Shown in pieces: positions 15,783 to 23,859 of a stretch of DNA of 56,000 nucleotides. This stretch comes from Candidatus Gastranaerophilales bacterium HUM_9. Its GTDB lineage: Bacteria; Cyanobacteriota; Vampirovibrionia; Gastranaerophilales; Gastranaerophilaceae. The notes beneath the pieces are model-generated. The model was not told where the DNA came from. It saw nothing but the letters and a program-made list of their open reading frames with translations, and did not search any database. Both the position numbers and the translations under genes were made by a program. How positions within the stretch are numbered: the stretch's first letter is position 1; each line of letters begins with the position of its first letter. The DNA lies in the NCBI GenBank assembly GCA_002103075.1, contig DABG01000005.1, positions 1 through 56,000 on the forward strand, in the 5' to 3' direction.

Positions 15783-16499
15783 CTACCTTAACCTCAAGAA
15801 AGCTTCTATTTTTGCTTTTATAGAATTACTTGCGTAGTCGTCTATGTCTATGTAGAGTCCATTGTATTTGTTTGCAAGATATTTTGCAAGTTGAGATTTT
15901 GCACAGAATGATTGAGAATAAAATACAGTTGGAACATCTTCATCAATAGTCATTTCTAAATCAATGTCGGCAGGTGTTTCTGCTTCTACACACCTAATCC
16001 AGCCGTACACATGTGTATTATCAGGGAATAAATTTAATATTTCCATATCGTTTGGTGGAACACCCCAAAAACCAAATTGAGCCTTTGTTTGTGGTAGGTT
16101 GAATTGTTTTGGAGTTATTATGTTGTTCATAACAGTATCAACCTTTTGGAATAATGGAAGATTACTTGAGCAAATATTTATTGGGTTTCTATGTTCTTTT
16201 TGTTCGTAGATTGTTTCAATCACGTTGAAACCATATTCTTTTAGGAGTTTTGCAGCAAACCAACCACTATCACATTTTTCTTTACCGATGGGAGCAAGAA
16301 TTTTAACGGGATTGAACTTGAACGAGTTGTTTATAATATTTTTGATAATTTTACAATAGGCATCAGGCAGAATATATTTGTCTTCTGCGTTAAAATCTAC
16401 GTCTAAATCAACCCATTCAGCGTTTGGATATTCAAGTTTAACATTTTTTATAATTTCAGGGTCAGGATAACCCCAAAACCCAACAATATTCTTTTTCAT
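15783..16499 (-). CDS. Protein with two GFWG repeats, partner of the BcrA/D-like ATPase
   Basis: 238 residues, not recognised with certainty. The protein is an internal duplication: VGFWGYPDPEIIKN (residues 6-19) and FGFWGVPPNDMEIL (about 142-155) align, and both are followed by a Pro-x-Asn/Asp turn. Conserved Cys residues lie near 75, 112 and 198. It is 6 bp upstream of an ATPase like those activating 2-hydroxyacyl-CoA dehydratases, whose clients (HgdB/C-type) are also built from related halves. A reductase or dehydratase-like partner is therefore possible, but this is inference. Confidence 0.75.
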   Translation of the reverse strand: MKKNIVGFWGYPDPEIIKNVKLEYPNAEWVDLDVDFNAEDKYILPDAYCKIIKNIINNSFKFNPVKILAPIGKEKCDSGWFAAKLLKEYGFNVIETIYEQKEHRNPINICSSNLPLFQKVDTVMNNIITPKQFNLPQTKAQFGFWGVPPNDMEILNLFPDNTHVYGWIRCVEAETPADIDLEMTIDEDVPTVFYSQSFCAKSQLAKYLANKYNGLYIDIDDYASNSIKAKIEAFLRLR

Positions 16500-16596
16500 A
16501 AAACAAGTTTAACATGAACAAAGTTTTAGAGAAATTGTTGAGGCTTTAAATTATAGTAACTTAGTAACCTAATAAATTCTTCATAGATTGTTTAAA

Positions 16597-18318
16597 TTAA
16601 CTAAACACTTTGAAGTTTACATTTACGTTATCGTCCATTATTTTTTGGATACCATCGATTTCTGTTTTTATAGATGAACGTTCTGTTTCTAGCTTATTCA
16701 AAATATTATCAATCTTTGTATCTTTTGCATTAATTAATTCTGTTTCAGCTTCGTAATCTTGTTCTGCTTGTTGTACCTTATGGTCATCAGAAATTTCTTT
16801 TACATCTACGTTTAACGCAGCAGATGTTCTTGATAACATATTTTCACTGCTATCCCAAGTCGTAAGAATAACTTTAGTGTTCTTAATCATGTTTTGTACC
16901 CAAGTAGCATTCTTTGCGGTATCATCATTAACTTGTTCACAGCCACCTGCTGCATTTATCGCATTATATACACCCTCATAGTATGCTGCTTTAACTTTAT
17001 CTGTTGCGACATATTCATAATCTGGTGTATACATTGAATAAGCAGTTTGAATATCTTTGAATTTTCGATAATTTACTACATCATCTTTTGTTTTACCCAT
17101 ATTTTGAAGAATACCAGCTGAATATTGTGTTGTTGCAGACATTTTATCAAATAATGATGTTAATGCTTCTCCCATATTTGTTGCACCATATTGAGCTAAA
17201 ACATTTGCAGTGTCTGCATCATAAATATTTGTAGTCTTGCTTGTTTCTACATCTTTTTGACCATAGAACTTTTGTGCCCATTTATTTGAATACTCAACAT
17301 CATAAGTGGCTGACCAAGTAATAGTACCACCGTTTAACATAAGTTCAAATTTTGTATCACCGTCAAACTCATTTGAACCATCTGTTACAGAAACATAATC
17401 TAATGTACCATTATTTGCCTTAATTTCTTTTGTCGTATATGTTTTTGTCGCAGTAACATTGGTCGTCGTTGTTGAACCACCAGCAGCTGGAGCTTCAACA
17501 CCTTCTTGATACACCTTGTCTTCTTCTGCGTTAGCCGAAATAGTCTTCATCAAGTCTAATGATTCTTGTAACAATGCTAAATCTTTTGCTTGATAAGCTG
17601 CTGATTGACTTGGTGACCCTAAAATTTGCATTACGAATCCTTCATAGTTTTGTGCAATAGCCTTTTTAGATGTACCTAGTTTATAAACCTGACTTGTCGT
17701 AGTTCCACCATCTTTTGTTGAAGACATAGTTGTTAATCCTGTTGGCAACATTCCTCTCAAGGTTTGTGCAACAGCTTGAATATCTTTATCTTTGTTAGCT
17801 TCTACGGTATATTTGTCATATTGTTCATCAGTAAGAGCGTTATCCCAACCTTTTTCAATGGCTTCATTATAATTAATTAAAATGTCTTCATTATTATCAA
17901 TTCTTTTATATTCAACTCCAAACAAGGTTGCAAACTTCATTGCATCAGTATAATCATAACCAGCAGGAACCGTGGCTGCTGTTAAATTATTATAATTGTC
18001 AAAAACTTCTTTTGGTACATACAATTTACCAGAGTCCATATCTTGTACATAAAATACAGAACCAGTCGTATTATCTGATGTGTTATATCTCATAAGGTTA
18101 TTTATACTACCATCTATCCAAGATGTTTCACCTACATCATTTGTTTGTCGAGTTTTTAGGGCAGTTTCATCTAACGCATTCATGTATTTTTGATAAACAG
18201 CATCAGAACTGTTGCTGAGCCTCATTTTTTCACTCATCAAGCGTTGAGCATTCGCCTCAATTGTATGTTGGCGAGATGTCAATGATAATAATCTTGCTTG
18301 TGATGATGCTAATCCCAC
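16597..18318 (-). CDS. Large helical protein, 573 aa, clade-specific
   Basis: 573 residues, not assigned to a known family. The N-terminus (MGLASSQARLLSLTSRQHTI, then about 60 residues of amphipathic helix) and the C-terminal 60 residues (heptad-like, ending in DNVNVNFKVFS) look like the two terminal helices of flagellin, hook or FlgL-type proteins, which pack together. The middle is Thr/Asn/Asp-rich and probably surface-exposed. No Sec signal is present, so export by a flagellar-like system would fit; this is inference. Intergenic DNA on both sides suggests a single-gene unit. Confidence 0.75.
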   Translation of the reverse strand: MGLASSQARLLSLTSRQHTIEANAQRLMSEKMRLSNSSDAVYQKYMNALDETALKTRQTNDVGETSWIDGSINNLMRYNTSDNTTGSVFYVQDMDSGKLYVPKEVFDNYNNLTAATVPAGYDYTDAMKFATLFGVEYKRIDNNEDILINYNEAIEKGWDNALTDEQYDKYTVEANKDKDIQAVAQTLRGMLPTGLTTMSSTKDGGTTTSQVYKLGTSKKAIAQNYEGFVMQILGSPSQSAAYQAKDLALLQESLDLMKTISANAEEDKVYQEGVEAPAAGGSTTTTNVTATKTYTTKEIKANNGTLDYVSVTDGSNEFDGDTKFELMLNGGTITWSATYDVEYSNKWAQKFYGQKDVETSKTTNIYDADTANVLAQYGATNMGEALTSLFDKMSATTQYSAGILQNMGKTKDDVVNYRKFKDIQTAYSMYTPDYEYVATDKVKAAYYEGVYNAINAAGGCEQVNDDTAKNATWVQNMIKNTKVILTTWDSSENMLSRTSAALNVDVKEISDDHKVQQAEQDYEAETELINAKDTKIDNILNKLETERSSIKTEIDGIQKIMDDNVNVNFKVFS

Positions 18319-18431
18319 GATGAATTCCTAATTATGTACGTACTTTTATATCTACGGTATTTTTACTTATTTTCTTTAGACTCTAAAAGGTTTTTGTTTA
18401 CATTTTTTTACAATTGTTTTATCATAAGTTT

Positions 18432-19391
18432 ATGGATTTAGGAGCTTTTATAGTACCAACAGGAATAGGTGCATCAATTGGCGGATTTGCAGGTGATGCT
18501 AGTTTTTTTGCACGTGAATTTGCAAAAAATTTTCAACTAATAGTAAACCCTAATGTCGTTAATGCAGGCTGCTTTTCTGGAATAACTGACAACATGTTTT
18601 ATGTTGAGGGATATTCAGTCGACGAATTTTGCAAAGGTAATCTTAACCTAAATCCAACCACAAAAAAAAACAAAATTGGTGTAATTATTGATAAGTCTAT
18701 CCCACAAGGGATAATAAATGTTCATATAAACACAATAAATGCTGTAAAAACAATTTATGGCTGCGATATCATTGGATATGATATTACAGAAGAAGATGTA
18801 GGAGTAGAGTTTACAGTCGATGAATCAGGTATTTCAACAGGTTCTGTGAACAATATTCAAACTGTCGTTGAGTCTGGCAAAAGATTGTTAGACCAAGGTG
18901 CAGAAGTACTTGCAATAGTGTGTAGGTTTGAGGACGATGATTTTGATGATTATTCAAACGGGGTTGGAGTTGACCCAGTAGGTGGAGTTGAAGCAATTAT
19001 TTCTCACTATATCTCAAAAACCTTAAAAGTGCCTTGTGCTCATTCTCCTGCGTTTGATGATATTACTATATCTCAAGAAATTGTTGATTCCAGATGCTCA
19101 GCAGAATACATAACTCCAACTTACTTACCTTGTATTTTGTTAGGATTATCACAAGCACCATTACTTAATTTTAATCAAAATGGTTATTCAGTGAATGATT
19201 TAAAATTCTTAATCATGCCTGTAAACTCACTAGGTTCAATACCTGTATTTGAATGTTTAAAACGAAACATACCAGTTTTTGCAATCGGGGAAAATAAAAC
19301 TGTACTTGATATTACAAAAGATAAAATAAGCGAAAATATAATTTTTGTAGACAGTTATGAACAAGCATTGAGTATGGTTAAACAAAAATAA
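18432..19391 (+). CDS. DUF3326 protein
   Basis: 319 residues from the ATG at 18432; a TTG at 18414 is possible but less likely. The protein starts MDLGAFIVPTGIGASIGGFAGDA, the usual glycine-rich beginning of DUF3326 proteins, and carries a DPVGGVEAIISHY stretch near 180 and LIMPVNSLGS near 265. The family is best known from cyanobacteria and plastid-bearing plants, and the function is unknown. It is convergent with fabI, with a shared terminator hairpin at 19430-19457. Its presence supports a cyanobacterial-lineage host. Confidence 0.85.
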   Translation: MDLGAFIVPTGIGASIGGFAGDASFFAREFAKNFQLIVNPNVVNAGCFSGITDNMFYVEGYSVDEFCKGNLNLNPTTKKNKIGVIIDKSIPQGIINVHINTINAVKTIYGCDIIGYDITEEDVGVEFTVDESGISTGSVNNIQTVVESGKRLLDQGAEVLAIVCRFEDDDFDDYSNGVGVDPVGGVEAIISHYISKTLKVPCAHSPAFDDITISQEIVDSRCSAEYITPTYLPCILLGLSQAPLLNFNQNGYSVNDLKFLIMPVNSLGSIPVFECLKRNIPVFAIGENKTVLDITKDKISENIIFVDSYEQALSMVKQK

Positions 19392-19429
19392 TTATTACTT
19401 AGTTATATAAGAAGATTTCAAAATATTTA

Positions 19430-19457
19430 AAAAGCCACCCAATAATGAGTGGCTTTT
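19430..19457. terminator. Bidirectional terminator, DUF3326 gene / fabI
   Basis: Stem arms 19430-19438 and 19449-19457 (AAAAGCCAC with GTGGCTTTT) surround a 10-nt loop. The T-rich arm on each strand lets the hairpin serve both convergent genes. Confidence 0.85.
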
Positions 19458-19482
19458 AATTATGTTCTTGAAACTTTTCAGG

Positions 19483-20292
19483 CTAGATATTAACGTTGCT
19501 TGAAATAATTTCCATTTCTTCAGAAGAACCATAAACACAGTGACAACCGCAGTCACAGTAAAGAACTTGACCAGTAGTACCACTAGATAGGTCTGAAGCA
19601 AGATAAAGTCCAGCTCTACCAACATCTTCCAAAGTAACATTTCTTTTTAGAGGAGCTTTAACAACAGCAGCCTTCAACATTCTAGGGAATCCACTGATAC
19701 CCATAGCAGCTAATGTTTTAACAGCACCTGATGACAAGCAGTTAACTCTAACACCATTTTCACCCATATCCATAGCAAGATATCTCATTGATGATTCTAG
19801 AGCTGCCTTTGCAACACCCATTACATTGTAGTTAGAAACAACGTATTGAGAACCCAAGTAAGTCAATGCTAATACAGAACCACCTTCGTTCATGATAGGT
19901 TTTGCGTTTCTACAGATAGTTACTAATGAATAAGCACTAACACCTAAAGCAGTGTTCCAACCTTCGATTGATGTATCGATGAATTTACCCATTAGGTCTT
20001 CTTTCTTAGCGAAAGCAACTGCGTGTACAACGAAATCGATTTTACCATATTCTTTTTCACAAGCATCAAATACAGCTTTAACTTCGTCTTCTTTTGTAAC
20101 GTCACAGCTCATAATAATTTTTGCGTTCATACTTTCAGCGATAGGTCTAACTCTTTTTTCCATAGCTTCACCAGCGTATGAAAAAGCGATTTCAGCACCA
20201 GCTTCATGTAATTGTTTAGCTATACCGTATGCAATACCGTGAGTGTTAGATACACCGAAGATTACACCTTTTTTACCCTTCATTAATTCCAT
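19483..20292 (-). CDS. fabI: Enoyl-[acyl-carrier-protein] reductase (NADH), FabI
   Basis: Last reduction step of fatty-acid elongation. From the ATG at 20292 the protein has 269 residues. This start follows GAGAGGAA at good spacing; an upstream frame to 20346 is open but would add an unusual leader. The short-chain dehydrogenase loop GVSNTHGIAYGIA (13-25) has the FabI spacing. The catalytic pair is Y155-x6-K162 (NYNVMGVAK), the FabI form, not the FabL/FabV form. It is the single enoyl reductase in the window and would be the triclosan-sensitive type. Confidence 0.95.
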   Translation of the reverse strand: MELMKGKKGVIFGVSNTHGIAYGIAKQLHEAGAEIAFSYAGEAMEKRVRPIAESMNAKIIMSCDVTKEDEVKAVFDACEKEYGKIDFVVHAVAFAKKEDLMGKFIDTSIEGWNTALGVSAYSLVTICRNAKPIMNEGGSVLALTYLGSQYVVSNYNVMGVAKAALESSMRYLAMDMGENGVRVNCLSSGAVKTLAAMGISGFPRMLKAAVVKAPLKRNVTLEDVGRAGLYLASDLSSGTTGQVLYCDCGCHCVYGSSEEMEIISSNVNI

Positions 20293-20405
20293 AATTAATT
20301 CCTCTCTCATAAATCTACAAACCAATTTTACCAAAAATATAACCAATTTTCAAATATAAAGAAACTTATCTACACAAATCTATATGTTTATTTTAAAATA
20401 GAGAA

Positions 20406-20897
20406 ATGGCAGATACAAAACCAAACGTAGAAATTTATACAGACGGAGCTTGTAGCGGAAACCCAGGAAAAGGTGGTTACGGGGCTGTTCTTAGATACAA
20501 AAAATCGAATGGCGAATATGTAATTAAGAGGCTATCACAAGGTTATAAACTCACGACTAATAACCGTATGGAGTTGTTGGGGGTTATTGTATCACTTGAG
20601 GCTTTAAAATCACCTTGTAATATTGTACTTACCTCTGATAGTAAATACGTATTAGATGCTATAACAAAGAAATGGATTGATGGTTGGCAAGCAAAGAATT
20701 GGAGAAACTCATCTAATAAGCCTGTAAAGAATGTTGATTTATGGAAACGGCTTATTGAATTGATGAAACCTCATAAAATTGAGTTTGTGTGGGTTAAAGG
20801 ACATAATGGGCATGAGTTCAATGAAATTTGTGACCAGTTGGCAGTAAGTGCGTATAATAATGATGATCTTATAGATGACGATGGATTTAGTGGGTAG
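20406..20897 (+). CDS. rnhA: Ribonuclease HI
   Basis: 163 residues. It cuts the RNA strand of RNA-DNA hybrids. The active-site acids are D13 (YTDGACSGNPG), E56 (NNRMELLGV) and D78 (TSDSKYV), with a fourth acid in ICDQLAVSA near 145. The basic segment with WxxxNWR (IDGWQAKNWR) in the middle matches bacterial type I. The gene lies divergent from fabI in a 113-bp gap. A short Asp-rich tail closes the protein. Confidence 0.95.
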   Translation: MADTKPNVEIYTDGACSGNPGKGGYGAVLRYKKSNGEYVIKRLSQGYKLTTNNRMELLGVIVSLEALKSPCNIVLTSDSKYVLDAITKKWIDGWQAKNWRNSSNKPVKNVDLWKRLIELMKPHKIEFVWVKGHNGHEFNEICDQLAVSAYNNDDLIDDDGFSG

Positions 20898-21059
20898 TTA
20901 GATATTTGTTGAAGAATTTCTGCGAAGAAGTTCAGGGTGCCTAAAATCCGATATAAACAGTCATTTCTCAGAACATATAAAGAATTTAATTTTTTAACAA
21001 CAGAGAAATCGTGGGCGAAGAATTGCCCACGATTATAATTATAGTTATAAGTTCAAAAA

Positions 21060-21584
21060 CTATCTTCTAGGTGGTTGAGGTGCACCTTTTTTGAAGTTCT
21101 TTGCCATTTGTTTCCTTTGTTGTTGTTTTAGTTTATTAAATTCATTTTTTTGTTTTTGAGTCAAGATAGATTCAAAATCTTTTTCATTTTTGATTCTCAA
21201 ATCGTGTGCTTGTTTTTCAAGTTCACTGATTTCTGCGTTCAATTTTGCAACTTGTTCACATTGTGCTGCTGCTGTCATATTACGATTATGTTTAATAATT
21301 TCTTTTTGTTCGTGTTTTGTCTTAATAGCTTCCATGATTGGACGCATTTGTTCTCTTGTTTCCATTCTCAATGCTTTAGCTTTTTCTTTTTGAGCTGTTG
21401 TCAATTTTAATTTTTCATCAAGGTTGTGCATTGGAGGTGGAGGGCAACAAGGTCTATGAAATCCTGCATCAGGTCCACAAGGTCTACATGGAGGTGGAGG
21501 ACATTTGCCATCTGGACAAGCAAAAGCCATTGTTGAAGTACATGCTGCTACTAAACCTAACATTAACAATTTTTTCTTCATCAT
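21060..21584 (-). CDS. Spy/CpxP-like periplasmic protein
   Basis: 174 residues. Sec signal peptide MKKKLLMLGLVAACTSTMAFA ends near residue 22. A Cys/Pro-rich linker (CPDGKCPPPPCRPCG, about six Cys) follows; such a segment may bind metal. The rest is a long helical LTxxQ-type domain (TTAQKEKAKALRMETREQ) with a second copy of the motif near 145 (ILTQKQKNEF). Related proteins (Spy, CpxP, CnrX, ZraP) are stress chaperones or metal sensors. It is last in an anti-sigma/ECF-sigma operon, 25 bp after the sigma gene, so its expression is likely tied to the envelope stress signal. Confidence 0.85.
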   Translation of the reverse strand: MMKKKLLMLGLVAACTSTMAFACPDGKCPPPPCRPCGPDAGFHRPCCPPPPMHNLDEKLKLTTAQKEKAKALRMETREQMRPIMEAIKTKHEQKEIIKHNRNMTAAAQCEQVAKLNAEISELEKQAHDLRIKNEKDFESILTQKQKNEFNKLKQQQRKQMAKNFKKGAPQPPRR

Positions 21585-21609
21585 AATACATTTACCTTTC
21601 TGTTATTCA

Positions 21610-22107
21610 TTAAAGCAAATCGCTTAATTTTTGTGCCAACTCTTTTTTTGCTGTAAATATCCTTGATTTAATTGTGCCGATAGGGACATTTAAAGTTGCT
21701 GCTGCTTCTTCGTAGGTATAGCCCTCTATATCGCAAAGCATAATTACCTCTTTAAGTTTTGGTCTTAAATTGTCGATTGCTTTTATTATTCGTTTTTCTC
21801 TTATTTTACTCTGTAACCTGAGCTCTGGGGTCACTTTCGTATCTTTTATTGCATTTACTACCTCATCATCAGACGTAGTGTTTTGCTCGTGCCGTCTACT
21901 TGCCAATCGCAAATAGTCTTTTGATATGTTTTTTGCAACAGTATTTATCCAACTTCTTAAGCTACCTTTCTCCGTATACTTATCTTTGTTCTTCCAAACT
22001 CGAACAAATACTTCTTGCTCTAAATCTTCATTGGTTTCTTTTGTTATTAATCTTATTATGTTTCTTACATTTGCCTTGTTGTTTTCAATGATATCTTTGA
22101 AGTCCAT
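21610..22107 (-). CDS. ECF-type RNA polymerase sigma factor
   Basis: 165 residues with two domains: region 2 near 25-85 (NEDLEQEVFVRVWKN) and region 4 near 110-160 (IEGYTEEAAATLNVPIGTIKSRI, helix-turn-helix). No long spacer domain is present. The ATG overlaps the stop of the anti-sigma gene by one base. The Spy-like gene follows. The set is a membrane-stress regulon unit; its target promoters are not shown here. Confidence 0.93.
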   Translation of the reverse strand: MDFKDIIENNKANVRNIIRLITKETNEDLEQEVFVRVWKNKDKYTEKGSLRSWINTVAKNISKDYLRLASRRHEQNTTSDDEVVNAIKDTKVTPELRLQSKIREKRIIKAIDNLRPKLKEVIMLCDIEGYTYEEAAATLNVPIGTIKSRIFTAKKELAQKLSDLL

Positions 22108-22457
22108 TAATCGTCCACCATAATTAACCCGTAGTCATCGGTTTGGAACCCTAAATCATCTGCAGTTAGTTGAGAACCATACCTAACAGTGTCAATTATG
22201 CCATAATTTGTATCTGCAATATGGAATGTTACACCACTAATAACAAATGCAAACAAGATACAAGCTATTCTAACTGCATTAAATCTTGAGCGTTTGTTAC
22301 TTGTGTAATGAGGTTTTACTTCTTGGATTAACTCAGAAACCTTTTGCATTTTTTCATACTCAGCTCTGCATTCTTCACATTCTGCAAGATGTTTTTTTAA
22401 TGCTTCGTCATCTGAAAAAATAAATAATGATTCAAGTTTTTCACATTTCTTTTTCAT
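22107..22457 (-). CDS. Anti-sigma factor with zinc-finger-like HxxxCxxC
   Basis: 116 residues. The N-terminal cytoplasmic part has the ZAS motif HLAECEECRAEY (residues 20-31). One membrane helix lies near 62-80 (AVRIACILFAFVISGVTFHI), and the acidic C-terminus is outside. It would hold the ECF sigma factor encoded next, until a signal such as oxidation or envelope damage releases it. The order is reversed from the common one: the anti-sigma gene comes first and the sigma gene overlaps its stop. Confidence 0.85.
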   Translation of the reverse strand: MKKKCEKLESLFIFSDDEALKKHLAECEECRAEYEKMQKVSELIQEVKPHYTSNKRSRFNAVRIACILFAFVISGVTFHIADTNYGIIDTVRYGSQLTADDLGFQTDDYGLIMVDD

Positions 22458-22686
22458 TTTTAATACCTCTTACACTTATATAACGAAATCCATATTCAAA
22501 TTGTTCATTTTTTATTTTAATTAACTTTACAAAACTTAATAAAATAAAACCAAATTGAACGCTGTTGTAGATATTATAACAAAATTAGCCAGTTAGGTAA
22601 AATAAAAGATGTTAAGAAAAGTGATATAGTTTGATTAAATATTAGTATGTGGTTAAATGGATATAGAGTCTATAAAGGAGGAGAAT

Positions 22687-23838
22687 ATGAAAGACAAGAC
22701 ATTTTTAATGATACCAGGACCTACACCTGTTCCAGAAACAGTTATGACAGAAATGGCAAAACACCCAATTGGACACAGAAGCTCCGAATTCTCCTCTGTA
22801 TTAGAAGAAGTTTACGCAGGTTTAAAATATGTTTTTCAAACAGAGAATGATGTATTTGTTTATACTGCTAGTGGTACTGGTGCAATGTGTGGAGCATTAG
22901 AAAACTTAGTAAACGAAGGTGACAAAGTTTTATGCTTGTCATTGGGTAATTTTGGTAACCGTTGGGCAAAGATTGCTGAATCTATCGGTGCTGACGTTGA
23001 AAAAATTGAGGTTGGCTCAGGTGAGGTTATTGACCCAGAAGTTTTGAGAAAAAGATTAGCAGAAGATACTAATAAAGAAATTAAAATTGTTACTATGACA
23101 CACAGTGAAACTTCAACGGGTGCAGTTAATGATATAAAAACTTTGTGTTCAATCGTTAAAGAACACGGTGCATTGACTGTTGTTGATGGTGTTACAAGTG
23201 TTTGTGCCATGCCTGTAAAACCTGATGAATGGGGAATTGATGTACTTGTATCAGGCTCACAAAAAGGGTTTATGATTCCACCAGGATTGTCATTCTTGGT
23301 TGCGAACGAAAACGCATGGAAAGTTTATGAAGAATGTAAACACCCAAGTTTTTATTTTAATTGGGGTGCTTATAGAAAATCAGTAAGAGCTAATTCTACA
23401 CCGTTTACACCTGCTGTAAACTTGTTTACTGCTTTGAATGCAGCTTTGAAGATGATTAAAGATGAAGGTATTGAAAATATGAACCTTCGTCATAAAAAAC
23501 ACGCTATGTCTTTACGTAGTGCTGTTAAGGCTATGAACTTAGAATTGGTTGTGCCTGATGATAAGAACGCAAGTTGGGCTATTACTTCTATTTATCCACC
23601 AGAAGGTGTTTCTGTTCCTGATATTAGAAAAACTTTGAAGGATGATTTTGATATCGTTGTTGCAAACGGTCAAAACGCTTTGAAGGATAAGATTTTCAGA
23701 ATGGGAACATTGGGTTTTGTATGTGACAGAGATTTGATTTCTGCTGTCGGTGCTTTAGAGGCTACATTGTATAAACTTGGACACAAGTTTGAACTAGGTA
23801 GTGGGGTTAAAACTTTAATAGAAAACCTTAATAAGTAG
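22687..23838 (+). CDS. Class V aminotransferase (AGT/SPT-like), probable phosphoserine aminotransferase
   Basis: 383 residues of the alanine-glyoxylate/serine-pyruvate aminotransferase subgroup. The start at 22687 follows AAAGGAGGA directly; a frame open from 22657 is less likely. The PLP lysine lies in SGSQKGFMIPPG (SGSQK). The substrate-binding N-terminus is MIPGPTPVPETV. In organisms without classical SerC this subgroup is paired with SerA and supplies phosphoserine. It sits 21 bp before serA and upstream of a SerB-type phosphatase, so this role is strongly suggested by context. A true serine-glyoxylate enzyme is the alternative. Confidence 0.88.
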   Translation: MKDKTFLMIPGPTPVPETVMTEMAKHPIGHRSSEFSSVLEEVYAGLKYVFQTENDVFVYTASGTGAMCGALENLVNEGDKVLCLSLGNFGNRWAKIAESIGADVEKIEVGSGEVIDPEVLRKRLAEDTNKEIKIVTMTHSETSTGAVNDIKTLCSIVKEHGALTVVDGVTSVCAMPVKPDEWGIDVLVSGSQKGFMIPPGLSFLVANENAWKVYEECKHPSFYFNWGAYRKSVRANSTPFTPAVNLFTALNAALKMIKDEGIENMNLRHKKHAMSLRSAVKAMNLELVVPDDKNASWAITSIYPPEGVSVPDIRKTLKDDFDIVVANGQNALKDKIFRMGTLGFVCDRDLISAVGALEATLYKLGHKFELGSGVKTLIENLNK

Positions 23839-23859
23839 TAGGATAAATAGGAGTAAGAA

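Noticed and set aside
19395..19640. An 81-codon minus-strand frame at the end of fabI
   Set aside because: It overlaps fabI in another frame and the terminator; it has no ribosome site.
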